Assembly: GCF_030687495.1 (NCBI RefSeq)
Contig: NZ_CP117435.1
Span: 4,034,501 to 4,098,500 of the forward strand
From: Pseudomonas sp. FP453
GTDB lineage: Bacteria; Pseudomonadota; Gammaproteobacteria; Pseudomonadales; Pseudomonadaceae
Length of the DNA: 64,000 bases
Reading direction: 5' to 3'
Shown here in pieces: positions 34,936-43,894 of the stretch. Each line of letters starts with the position of its first letter. The stretch's first letter is position 1. A program made the translations under genes and the position numbers. The notes beneath the pieces were generated by a model that saw only the letters and a program-made list of their open reading frames with translations, did not search any database and was not told the origin of the DNA.

Positions 34936-36323
34936 GCCCACTCTCCAATGATGACCACCTGGGTTGGCGCGCTGTTGGGGTCTACCAGGGTGGTCCCGGA
35001 AACCATCAGGACGCGAATTGCAGCAGTGTTTCCCGAGCCCGTGGTCGTCCAGTCAACCAAGAAGCTATCAACGTAGGAGGATCCACCACGGCCGCCGGTG
35101 AAGCCCAAAACCTTGAACCCAGCCTTCAGCGTCCTCGACATGTTTATCGTGTACGTACCGACAGCTACGCGGGTTACCGACGCGATATTGTTTGAAGCGC
35201 TGAGAACTGGCGGGGCCGCCGTTGTGAAAGTGCCTACTGCGATAACCTGATTCGCGGCGACGACGTCCGACTTGAGAAGATACCTGGACAGCTCTGTCAC
35301 AAACGCCGAGCTGTCGGTCGGGTAACCGGTGATGGTGCCGTACGAAACCGTGGTCGCCACGGACTTGTAAGTCCCATCCCCCGCCAGAAACTTTGCCTGA
35401 TCGCCTGCAGCAGGAGCAGGAACTATGCCGGATCTGCCGACCGCGCTCGCGGTAGCCCCGAACATGGCGGGCAGTTGTGTGGCGTCCAGCACCGTCTTGC
35501 CGGTCGGATAAAGAACCAGGTAATCATCAGCACGGATGTTTTTGCCGCTGGAGCGCCTGACCGCGACGGCGCTGGAGGTCCGATCAAACAGCATCATGGC
35601 CCAGTGGTATTCGTCGTTGTCGTCAGCGTACCCGATCTTGTACCCCGAAGACCCCGCATCAAATCTGGCGGTGGTGCTACCAAACTTGTACGGGGAGTTG
35701 GCTGTATTTACGCCCGTGGTAAAGCTTTTGCTGATGCCGAGATCCATGGAGTTCAAGTCTGCTGGTGAGGCTTTGAACCCAGGCACTCCCCAGCCGCTAA
35801 CCGTGTTTTGGGTCTGTAGCTTTCCGATAGCAGTCAGAATTGAATCGGTTACAAGAACAACCGTCGAATTGGTGACCACCATACCGGCAAGGGTGCTCGC
35901 AATAGTTCGCGCATTCGTCCACCACCGGTTCGTGGTCCCTTCTGTGATTTTGTCGGTCGTTGGCAGTTGCGCTGTGGGTACGACACCTGCGGCGTCCAAT
36001 GAAGCGAGGCCGCCAGGCTGCGACTTCTGCCCAACAAGCTGCCACGCCGCGCTGGAGGCTTGTCGAAGCGCGTCCGCACTGTCCTTCACGTAGCCTTGCA
36101 CCGGCATGATGGCGTAGACACCGGTAGCAACCGTTGCCCCCAAGTACCCAGGCGTAATGGAAAGGGTCGTGTTGCTGACGATGTTGTCTACTTCGTACCA
36201 CGCACCATCGGGGCCACGGAAACCATCGCCGACCCGCGCATTGGCGAGGAACGCGGTGCCTGTACCGACAACCGCGGTCGAATTTTTCGTAACGGAAACA
36301 GTGCCCGCCCTGTACCAGCCCAT
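34932..36323 (-). CDS. Phage tail fibre protein
   Basis: This 463-residue protein starts MGWYRAGTVSVTKNSTAVVG and contains a conserved virion-attachment head (VGDGFRGPDGAWYEVDNIVS, YAIMPVQGYVKDSADALR). A variable, Thr/Ser/Gly-rich shaft and receptor-binding end follow (for example GTITGYPTDSSAFVTELSRY). Fibre proteins of this group set host specificity. ATG 36323 has GGAGAA and a terminator module upstream; the gene ends in an ATGA overlap with its assembly chaperone. It appears intact. Confidence 0.85.
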   Translation of the reverse strand: MGWYRAGTVSVTKNSTAVVGTGTAFLANARVGDGFRGPDGAWYEVDNIVSNTTLSITPGYLGATVATGVYAIMPVQGYVKDSADALRQASSAAWQLVGQKSQPGGLASLDAAGVVPTAQLPTTDKITEGTTNRWWTNARTIASTLAGMVVTNSTVVLVTDSILTAIGKLQTQNTVSGWGVPGFKASPADLNSMDLGISKSFTTGVNTANSPYKFGSTTARFDAGSSGYKIGYADDNDEYHWAMMLFDRTSSAVAVRRSSGKNIRADDYLVLYPTGKTVLDATQLPAMFGATASAVGRSGIVPAPAAGDQAKFLAGDGTYKSVATTVSYGTITGYPTDSSAFVTELSRYLLKSDVVAANQVIAVGTFTTAAPPVLSASNNIASVTRVAVGTYTINMSRTLKAGFKVLGFTGGRGGSSYVDSFLVDWTTTGSGNTAAIRVLMVSGTTLVDPNSAPTQVVIIGEWA

Positions 36324-36344
36324 ACTTTTCTCCAGGCAATAAAA

Positions 36345-36361
36345 AACCGCACTCGGCGGTT
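36345..36361 (-). terminator. Terminator-RBS module 2, before tail fibre
   Basis: Minus-strand ACCGC-5-GCGGT stem (extended by A/T pairs) followed by TTTTTT, directly upstream of the fibre gene ribosome-binding site. Same design as at 34549, 40974 and 41628. Confidence 0.7.
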
Positions 36362-36388
36362 ATCGGGTTCAATTCGAAATATCAGCAG

Positions 36389-37046
36389 TTAGGAAATCGG
36401 CTTCGCAAAAACAACCGGGATAAACAGGGAGGTTTGCAGGTCAACACCGACCGCTTGAATTACCAGTCTGTCGTTGTGGTATTCCCACACCGCGTACATA
36501 TTCCCTTGCCGGGATGTGCTACCAGCAATATCCATCGCAATGTTGTTTAGAAGCATGTAGTCGCCGCCCGCCAGGCTGGAGGGCGCTGTCCAGCTAAGTC
36601 GATAAACTCCCTGGCCGGTCTGAGTCGCCCCCAAATAGGTCCAACCAGTTATCGACCTTGTGAATTGCGCACAAGGCGTGCCGCTATCAAATAGAAGTTT
36701 CGAGCCTCCATCCCATAGGCGAAATCCATGAGTAGCCGTTGGCTCTGATTTGAAAGCCGCCGCAAACCATTTGCCAGACGTGCCCTGGCCTGCGATCCCG
36801 GCAAAAGAGAAGCCGGTCCACGCTCCAGCTGATCCCTGAATCACGCAGAAACACAGCGTGTTGGACTGGTCTAGCCTCACGAAAAACCAGGGGAGGCTCG
36901 TCTGATGTAATGGCCTTCGGAAATGGCACATATACCCCTGCGCCATTGCCGCTCCATGTGCCTTTGCCAAGCACCACCAGTCTTGCAAATTCAGAGTCCA
37001 GCGTTACTACATCATTGTTATTGGTGAACGTGACGCCATAAGTCAT
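36389..37046 (-). pseudogene. Tail-associated protein gene broken by +1 frameshift at an A5/T5 run
   Basis: The frame from ATG 37046 (MTYGVTFTNNNDVVTLDSEF) reads to SDEPPLVF. One base too many in the five-base run at 36882-36886 then throws it out of frame. The next frame continues smoothly as VRLDQSNTLCFCVIQGSAGA through to VPVVFAKPIS at 36389. The total length, 658 bases, is 3n+1, as expected for a single insertion. Corrected product about 218 residues, a tail or fibre-associated protein of unknown role; ATG overlaps the preceding stop. A sequencing error cannot be excluded. Confidence 0.75.
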
Positions 37047-37372
37047 CACCGAAACCTCATAACTAGAAGCCTTTGAGGGCTCAACCCAATCGGGCCCGTG
37101 GAAGTAGCTGGGTTTCCAAAGTAGATCGTCACCCCTCCCGCACCAACAACGGGCGTGTATTGAATGGCATAGTTGCTTTGCCCCGAAGTGTCATAAGCCG
37201 CGACCGGAATGCAAACAGCCGAGTGGGTCGATGGGTCAATGCCGGGGATGGACACATACCGAGTCCTCCCTGGTGCCGGAATGCCAGCTTGAACGATCTC
37301 TGAATACACAACCCGGACAGTAAACGAGTTTTCATCCAGCTCAAGGAGGCCGGTCGGCCCCCACACCCTCAT
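37046..37372 (-). CDS. Small phage tail-region protein
   Basis: This 108-residue protein starts at ATG 37372 (MRVWGPTGLLELDENSFTVR), nine bases after the tail-tip gene stop; a GTG ten codons upstream is an alternative. Predicted mostly beta, without signal peptide. It lies between the tail-tip gene and the frameshifted tail gene, with which it shares an A of TGATG. Probably a minor tail or fibre-linked protein; the family is not recognised. Confidence 0.7.
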   Translation of the reverse strand: MRVWGPTGLLELDENSFTVRVVYSEIVQAGIPAPGRTRYVSIPGIDPSTHSAVCIPVAAYDTSGQSNYAIQYTPVVGAGGVTIYFGNPATSTGPIGLSPQRLLVMRFR

Positions 37373-37380
37373 GCCAAAGT

Positions 37381-40300
37381 TCACGCAGAAAGATCCCCCC
37401 ACTGGTAGCGCTTGACGTCATTGTCGTCGTAAACCTTGCCGCCACGGTTGTTGATGGTCTGACGCCCGCCCGCGCCTACAGTGCTGTTCAGCTCGAACTC
37501 ACCGGTGACGAAGTTGATCATCAGCCCGGTTTTCCCCGGAACGTAGTTCGCCGACTGGATGCTCTGGGTCAGCTTTGCAACGCCAATCGACGCGTCCTGG
37601 ATGAACGCCGAACGCATGAACACCTGGCCGTTCTGCACAGTGAACGGGGTGAACACCTGCCCGCCGGCCAATGTGGTGACAATGGAAAAACGATCCGCGC
37701 TCACCAGGAACGTGCTTTGAAGCACGCCATCGACGTTCTCAATGCCAAGCCCGATCCCAGCCATCACGTACTGCCCGTTCTGGTTGAGCTGCATCTTCAC
37801 GGACCACATCGTCGAGAGCTTGCCCTCGGCGTCGGCCTGGGCCTTGCTCACAGTCTGGATATCCGCCGAGTTCCCTTCGAGCTTCACGCCGACTTGCTGA
37901 ATGGCCTGGGCGGTCACCTGCCGATCCGTGACCACTACGCGCTCCAGATTGGTCACGGTACCGGCAACTTCGCCCACAGAAGCGGTGAGCTCGGTCTGGC
38001 GCTGCACAGTGGCCGCGTATTGCGAGGTGCGCACCGTCACTTCCTGCGCGAAGCTCGCCGTGGCGTTGTAACCCCCGATCGCGTCCGCCAGGTCGCCTTC
38101 CCCATTGTCATCCCGGGAAGCCGCCTGCAACGTCTGTAGGCTGGACGCCTGTGCTGTGACCACACCGTTCAGCTCGGTGATGCTGGTGGTGTTGGTCGCA
38201 ACCTGGCGCGCCAGGCCATTGGCCGTGACCACAGCCTGGCCCACGTCCTGCCAGTAGATGGCATTCGGCGGAGGCTTGTTCGCAGGTACCGGGTCTATGG
38301 CCTGGTAGATCCGCTTGCCGACCACCACCAGGTCATCTACCAAGTAGGTCAACTTGGGCTCGTAGACAGCCAGGCCGTCGAGCGCATCGATCTGCGCCTG
38401 CAAGCCAGGGATTTTGTCGATCTCGGTAATAATGTCCTTGCCGAACTCAGTCCTGCCGACCTGGCCGGGCGATCAACTCCAGCACCGGCGCCGCGTCTGC
38501 GCTGGCCATTCCCATCACACCATTGACGACAGGATAGAACGGGCCGACGTTGCCGCTCCGATCCACCAGGCGCGCCCAGAAGAAGAACTGCGCACCAGCC
38601 TTGAGAGCCTGCATGCGGTAATTCGCCTGAGGGTAGGCCAAGTCGGAAAGCTTGGTGGCCGCCGACAGGTTGTTGGCCGGTCCGTACCACAGCTCGGTGC
38701 GCTGGGTGTCCTCCGCGCCGGGCGGGAAAGCCCAACGGATGCCGATGCCGAATAGTTCGCTGGTGGTGGTCAGCGACGCCACCGCCGGCGGCAGGCCCTC
38801 TTTTCCCTTCAGGCTAGTCAGCAGCGAGTTACGCCAGGTCGAAGCGATATCGAAGGCGCTCACCGCACGCACGCGTGCCATATACGCACCCGCGTAGATG
38901 CCGACAACATCCACATTGGTCATGCCCGTGCGCAGCACCTTGATCCAGTTGCCGCTGTCCTTGCGCCACTCCACGTCATAACTGACCGCGCCGTCTACAG
39001 GCGGCCAGCTGATGGTCATGGTGGCCACCGCCAGGCCCTGGGCCACCGAAGAGGTTGCAGCTAGCGCGACACTTGCCGGAGCAGGCACAACGGTAATTGG
39101 AATCACGCTGATCGGACGGTCTTCCAGGCGGGCGCCAGTGTCAATGTGTTCGAACTTGCTGGGCTCAAACTGTAAAGCACTGATCTCGTAATCACCTTCG
39201 GTCGTGCGCTTGGTGCGCAACACTCGATACAGGGGGATTGCCAAGTCATCTGCGTCGAGCGCCCATTGCAGCTGCGCAATTGGTGGCTCGCTGTACGCGA
39301 CCGTGACCGTTACGGCGCGGCCGTTGACGCTCTGCACTGTGCGGCCCTCGGCACGGCCGCCCGGCAGGTTGATGATCAACCGATCACCGGCCTTGGCCTG
39401 GGCATCACGATCAATCGTGACTACGCGCCCAGTAGCCGAAGAGATGCGCCCGCCGACCTCACGCCCAGCAAGTAACGAATCCGCTACCGGGATGATATGC
39501 CCAGGCAGCGGAATCACGCCCTCCATGCCAGTTTTGAATGACACGGTTCGATCCTGGTTGTTGCTCAGGACCGCCCATTTACCGCGGCGCTGCGCTTCGG
39601 AAGCGCGGGTGCAACCAATAGCGCTCAGCTCGGTCGGACGGTCGCCGTAGCGCCGTTGTAAATCCAGGTCCGAAAACGGGATAACGTCGGTGTCGTAGTT
39701 GTTTGCCGGATTGTCGTAGCTCACCAGCGCCCGAGTGTAGCGAGTCTTGGCCGAGGCGCTGCCATACGAAAATTTGCCGTCGATCACGTTGGATCGGGTG
39801 AAGACGTAGTCAAAGTCCTGCGCACGCGGCATGTCGGCCTGCATCACCAACTGGCCCTGGGCCCAGTAGGTCATGCCCCGGTAAATTGCCGAAATGTCGC
39901 GCAACAGCGACCAGGCGTCAGCCTTGCCTTGCAGGTTCATATCGCACAGAAAACGGGGCTCGGTGGCGCCCTTCCCGTCCGGTACCAGTTGGTCGCAGTA
40001 CTGGGCAATCCGGTACAGCTCCCACTTGTCGACCATAAACGACTTGATGCGCTTGCCCAGGCCGAACCGGTCCTCCGTGCAAATCCCGTATGTGATCCAG
40101 GCCGGGTTGTTCGTCCACGCCGACTTCATGGTGCCATCCCATATGCCGGTGTAAGTGCGCTGAATGGGGTCGTAATTGCTAGGAACCATCCAGCGGCGAG
40201 CCTTGCACTTCGCGGTGACGACAGGAATGTTGGTGAACTGCTCGGCATCAAACTCAATGTAGAGCAACGCCGTGTTCGGATATCGCAGCTTTGCGTCAAT

Positions 40301-40951
40301 TACCTCTGTGATGCCAGCAATCAGCATAGTGTCAGCGATCTTGTTGCTATTTTGGTTTGGCGTGAGGCGGCGCACGCGGATCAGCCAGCCCGTAGTGGCC
40401 TGAGGCAAATCAACACGCCGAGAACGCTCATATCGCGTGGTGGTCTTGCCGTCTACGGCATCAGGGTAGACCTGCTGATATGCGCCACCGTCTGTGGCCA
40501 AGTCAATCGCGTAATCAATGCGGTACCCCACCACATTGCCTTCGTCATCCTGACGCTGCAGGGCTGGCCACGCGAAGCGCATACGTACGGCAGACAGCTG
40601 CGTATTGGTGATCGAACGAATCCACGGTGCATCACTTCGCAACTCCACGTTGAGCGAGGTTTCGTTTTCCACGGCAGGGATGCCTGGGATATAGGTCTGA
40701 TCGACAGACCCAGGACGCCAATCCCACGTCACATTCGGGAAGTTGTAGTTACCGCTTGCATCTCGGATTGGTGTGCCGTCTAACTTGATCGTGTAATCGG
40801 TAGGAGCCTCATCGAATTCCCCCTCGCCCATGGCAATCAAGATTTTGGCAACGTTAGTAGAGCGCAGGCTGTCGCTAGCTTCGGTAGGCGACTTGGGCTT
40901 GCTGGTGCCACCTTTCTCGCCATGGATATCGATCTGTGCCGCTGCGCCCAT
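37381..40951 (-). pseudogene. Tail tip / host-specificity protein J, +1 frameshift near its C-terminal third
   Basis: The frame from ATG 40951 (MGAAAQIDIHGEKGGTSKP) covers 834 residues of a gpJ-type protein, including KILIAMGEGEFDEAP, YGICTEDRFGLG and fibronectin-like repeats, and stops at 38447. An adjacent frame continues without gap as GQVGRTEFGKDIITEIDKI into a 340-residue C-terminal part with the DUF1983-like KMQLNQNGQYVMAGIGLG segment. One extra base in GGG 38467-38469 explains the break; total length is 3n+1. Corrected product about 1189 residues. It sits at the tail tip and contacts the host receptor. Confidence 0.88.
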
Positions 40952-40973
40952 ACTTTCCTCCAGGCATAAAAAA

Positions 40974-40990
40974 ACCGCCTATCGGGCGGT
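40974..40990 (-). terminator. Terminator-RBS module 3, before tail tip gene
   Basis: Minus-strand ACCGCC-5-GGCGGT stem followed by a seven-base T run and, 10 bases on, the CTGGAGGAAAG site of the J-type gene. Confidence 0.75.
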
Positions 40991-41009
40991 TGATGTGTTG
41001 CTGTGATTG

Positions 41010-41603
41010 TTAGGTTTTGTCCTCGGCATAAATCGAGGCTGAGATAATCATCCCGCCCCAGTCCCGCTCCCCTATGCAGATAGGGACGGGGTTGCCGCTG
41101 GCGGTGGTGTTCTTTGCGCTGCCGAATGCGTAGGAGGGTAGGTTCTCAGGGGAGGCGCTCTGCTTCAGTCCGGATGCCTGCGGGCTGAGCATCTGAATTA
41201 CCCCACCGAGCGCCAATGATGCGCCAAGCGACTGCCCCCACCCCTGCATACCGGGAATGAAGAAGGAGGCGACGAAAATCACGGCCCCGATTATGGTTTG
41301 CAGCAGCCCTGCGCGTTTACTGCCGCCTACAACAGGGACAATGCGCAGTTCATTGACTCCACCAAGACTGAAATCATCCACACCAACATTTTTTCTGTTC
41401 CGGAAGATTGCGAATCGCATGCCGAGCAGATCCAGTCGCCTAACTTCTTCGGTGAACCCCGGTATCGTAGCCTTCAGTGCGGCGAAGGCCTCTTGCACAC
41501 TGCCACCATCCAAAAGGCGTCGATGAAGCCGACCAAAACGCGCGGCCAAAGGTCCGGACAGCTTAATTGATGTCATCGGTGAGTAATGCGCAACTGTGGA
41601 CAT
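41010..41603 (-). CDS. Phage tail assembly protein I-like
   Basis: This 197-residue protein resembles lambda gpI: an N-terminal ubiquitin-like part (IKLSGPLAARFGRLHRRLLD, VQEAFAALKATIPGF), the NELRIVPVVGGSKR segment, then a hydrophobic stretch (LLQTIIGAVIFVASFFIPGM) and a Gly/Ser-rich end. It lies between the K-type and J-type genes as in lambda. ATG 41603 follows a GGAGAAAAG site behind a terminator hairpin. Confidence 0.88.
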   Translation of the reverse strand: MSTVAHYSPMTSIKLSGPLAARFGRLHRRLLDGGSVQEAFAALKATIPGFTEEVRRLDLLGMRFAIFRNRKNVGVDDFSLGGVNELRIVPVVGGSKRAGLLQTIIGAVIFVASFFIPGMQGWGQSLGASLALGGVIQMLSPQASGLKQSASPENLPSYAFGSAKNTTASGNPVPICIGERDWGGMIISASIYAEDKT

Positions 41604-41627
41604 GCCTTTTCTCCGGACAATAAAAAA

Positions 41628-41643
41628 GCCGCCAAACGGCGGC
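41628..41643 (-). terminator. Terminator-RBS module 4, before tail gene I
   Basis: Minus-strand GCCGCC-4-GGCGGC stem followed by TTTTTT just before the gene I ribosome-binding site. Confidence 0.75.
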
Positions 41644-41661
41644 CGGTTTCAAATAAATTAC

Positions 41662-42006
41662 TTAGAGACAGGTCTTAACGGCACCTTCGATAGCGCTGCG
41701 GCCCACTCCAGGCATCCAGGCCACACGCTGATAGAAGACAACCGAACTGCCGCCAGATGTTTTCCTTACTTCGAGCAACTCATCGGTCAATTGCATCGCT
41801 CCAATCACCAATCTATAGCCGTTCTCAGTTTCCGACATGACCGCCTCAGAGCGGGCGTCCTGCCATTTTGGGAAAACACAAAGAGCGTATTGCCTTGGGG
41901 TCTTGCTGGTATTGCCCGTGGTGGTTGGGGTGTTATTTTTAAGGTCGCTTGGCGAGACGCAGCCAGCTAATAGCGCTACCGCCAGCGTTCCAATGATCAG
42001 TTTCAT
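41662..42006 (-). CDS. Prophage-encoded lipoprotein within the tail operon
   Basis: This 114-residue protein starts at ATG 42006 behind AGGAGTG. It has a short lipoprotein signal (LIIGTLAVALLAGC, lipobox LLAGC with Cys at about 16) and a mature domain without a family I recognise (YALCVFPKWQDARSEAVMSE). It lies between the K-like and I-like tail genes, has its own strong ribosome-binding site and is followed by a terminator. Phage lipoproteins in such positions can block superinfection, but that role is only a guess here. Confidence 0.8.
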   Translation of the reverse strand: MKLIIGTLAVALLAGCVSPSDLKNNTPTTTGNTSKTPRQYALCVFPKWQDARSEAVMSETENGYRLVIGAMQLTDELLEVRKTSGGSSVVFYQRVAWMPGVGRSAIEGAVKTCL

Positions 42007-42039
42007 GCGGTTCACTCCTGTGGAAAGGCGATCACCTTA

Positions 42040-42795
42040 TCACTGCGCGTCGCAGTGACGCAGCACCAGACGGGTGCGCTCAAGCCAAGGACCGCCGAAT
42101 ACGATTACCTCAGATGGTCGCCCATACAAATGATGCAGTAGAAACGGGCCTGGGCCGAACACACCTGTATCTTCGCCAGGTAGAACTGGATCGGTGCCCA
42201 GATAGATGCCTGCATGATTCGGGTGAGCGGTCCGCCCCACCTCCATTACGATCATGTCACCGCGCTGAGGCTTGTCGACACGGATGAAGCCGGCGGCCTC
42301 GTAGTTCGCCTCATACAAGCTGGTGTTGTCCTTGCTCTCCCACCAGCCATCCGCGCGTTTGAAGTTTTCGAACCCCAGACCCCACTCACGCTGATACCAG
42401 TCCGCACAGACTTGCCAGCAGTCCCAAGCGCCGTGCACGAACGGGCGGTTGAGCAATGGAGTGCCACCAGATGGCGTGATGGTGCGCAGATCGCCCTCAG
42501 GCCAGCTGACAATGTGCCAGGGTAGCGATGTAGCCTCACACATCGCCAAGTCGCGCGGCGATGCCCTGCTGGTGGCGTCGGGATGCGAATGAACGATGCC
42601 GACCACCTCGCCAGCGTCTTCAGCAGCGGCGTACTCCTCCGGAGCGATGCGAAACTCTTCGTTCGGCTCGGTGGCAGTGTTGCGGCACGGGAAATACTTC
42701 TGCGCCCTTCCCACGGCCAGCACCAAGCCACAGCATTCCTTTGGGTACTCGGCCGCAGCATGCGTATGGATCGCGTTCAAAATGTGTTTGCGCAT
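42040..42795 (-). CDS. Tail assembly protein K-like: JAMM peptidase plus NlpC/P60 domains
   Basis: This 251-residue protein has two peptidase domains as in lambda gpK. N-terminal Mov34/JAMM metalloprotease: Glu20 and the H-x-H-x7-S-x2-D set (His69, His71, Ser79, Asp82). C-terminal NlpC/P60 cysteine peptidase: Cys126 in AWDCWQVCADWY and His194 in PNHAGIYLG. It acts at the tail tip, probably on peptidoglycan or in tail maturation. ATG 42795, two bases after the gene L stop. Confidence 0.93.
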   Translation of the reverse strand: MRKHILNAIHTHAAAEYPKECCGLVLAVGRAQKYFPCRNTATEPNEEFRIAPEEYAAAEDAGEVVGIVHSHPDATSRASPRDLAMCEATSLPWHIVSWPEGDLRTITPSGGTPLLNRPFVHGAWDCWQVCADWYQREWGLGFENFKRADGWWESKDNTSLYEANYEAAGFIRVDKPQRGDMIVMEVGRTAHPNHAGIYLGTDPVLPGEDTGVFGPGPFLLHHLYGRPSEVIVFGGPWLERTRLVLRHCDAQ

Positions 42796-42797
42796 GG

Positions 42798-43547
42798 TCA
42801 GCTCCTCGCGATCAAGCTCACAGCCGGAAATCCACCGTAGGGGTAGGCGTTACCTTCACCAAAGCGCGGAATGCAGCCTCGACCCAGCGTAGCGTCACAC
42901 TGGTCGAGCTCAGGGTTGTCTGTGAGGTTGCCGTCCTTGTCACGGTAAGGGCCTGTGTAGCCGCAGTTTGGGCCGCGATAGCCACCGGTGAGGCACCAGT
43001 GACAAAGCGTCGTGGCTTGCCGGCCGATTGACTCGCCGCCCACGTCGCCCGGACTGGCCAGCTCCCAGCTGACTGTTTCACCGTCCTCATTCGTCTTCTG
43101 GTCGATGTACCAGATTTCGATTGTCTCCTGGGTCGGGTCGGAGGCCGGATTGCCGTCCGGAAAATTCTCGGCATCGAGATAGCTGCCCAGGGTGTGGCGC
43201 ATGGTGAGCTTGAAATCGGCGAGATCCTGAAACGCCAAGCAAAGCGCGGTGATGCGCCCATTGACGTTGCTGACCGAGAGCGTCGGGCGGACAGCGGTGC
43301 CGTCCCCGTTCGCCTCGATGCCGTCGATCTGCATGGGCCAGGCGCTATATTCCTCGCCCTGCCAATAAATGGCCTTGGCCGGCAGTTGGTCCGCGTCAGC
43401 GCCGGCGGCGATCAATTCCGCAGCCGTGTACGGGATCGCATGCCCGTGGAAGCGCAGAACATCGGCGCCAAACTCGGTTCCGTCCAACTCAAAGAGCAGT
43501 ACTTCACTGCCAGGTTCAAGAACCTGGATATCACTGATCAGTGGCAT
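42798..43547 (-). CDS. Minor tail protein L-like, Fe-S cluster-type
   Basis: This 249-residue protein is similar in layout to lambda gpL. Cysteines 182, 185, 195, 217 and 225 cluster in the C-terminal part (LCHWCLTGG, NCGYTG, QCDATLGRGC). Lambda gpL is known to bind a [4Fe-4S] cluster through cysteines in this region. It connects tail tube and tip. ATG 43547; followed closely by the K-like gene. Confidence 0.9.
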   Translation of the reverse strand: MPLISDIQVLEPGSEVLLFELDGTEFGADVLRFHGHAIPYTAAELIAAGADADQLPAKAIYWQGEEYSAWPMQIDGIEANGDGTAVRPTLSVSNVNGRITALCLAFQDLADFKLTMRHTLGSYLDAENFPDGNPASDPTQETIEIWYIDQKTNEDGETVSWELASPGDVGGESIGRQATTLCHWCLTGGYRGPNCGYTGPYRDKDGNLTDNPELDQCDATLGRGCIPRFGEGNAYPYGGFPAVSLIARS

Positions 43548-43555
43548 GTTTGCCC

Positions 43556-43894
43556 CTACGGAAGAAAGGATTGGGTGAAGGTGGTGGTCAGGGTGAACAT
43601 GCCGGCTCCGTTCGGGGTGATCGAGGGCGCGCTACCACGGAAAAACGAGAGCTCCCCCAGTGGCGGCGTCCAGAAGAAAGACTTGTGCCCAGCGTGACGA
43701 TCAAGAAAACCCTTGATTTGCAGGGCTACCGCCTCCTTCACCACGAAAGTAAGCGGCCAGGAATCAATCCGATTGTTCGGGCCATCTCCGACAACCTGCT
43801 CGTATCCGCTCCCGAACTTCGAAGACCGATTCCTGTATTCCGCCAGGCTGGTGGCCGAGATCATCGGGCACCAGCCAAAGGTTTCAACGGCCAT
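43556..43894 (-). CDS. Minor tail protein M-like
   Basis: This 112-residue protein has the phage minor tail family pattern: start METFGWCPM region, INSWPLTFVV-like DSWPLTFVVKEA, AGHKSFFWTPP and a TLTTTFTQSF end. It is eight bases upstream of gene L. ATG 43894 overlaps the end of the portal/tape-measure fusion, the spacing expected for a tape-measure gene followed by gene M. Confidence 0.88.
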   Translation of the reverse strand: MAVETFGWCPMISATSLAEYRNRSSKFGSGYEQVVGDGPNNRIDSWPLTFVVKEAVALQIKGFLDRHAGHKSFFWTPPLGELSFFRGSAPSITPNGAGMFTLTTTFTQSFLP

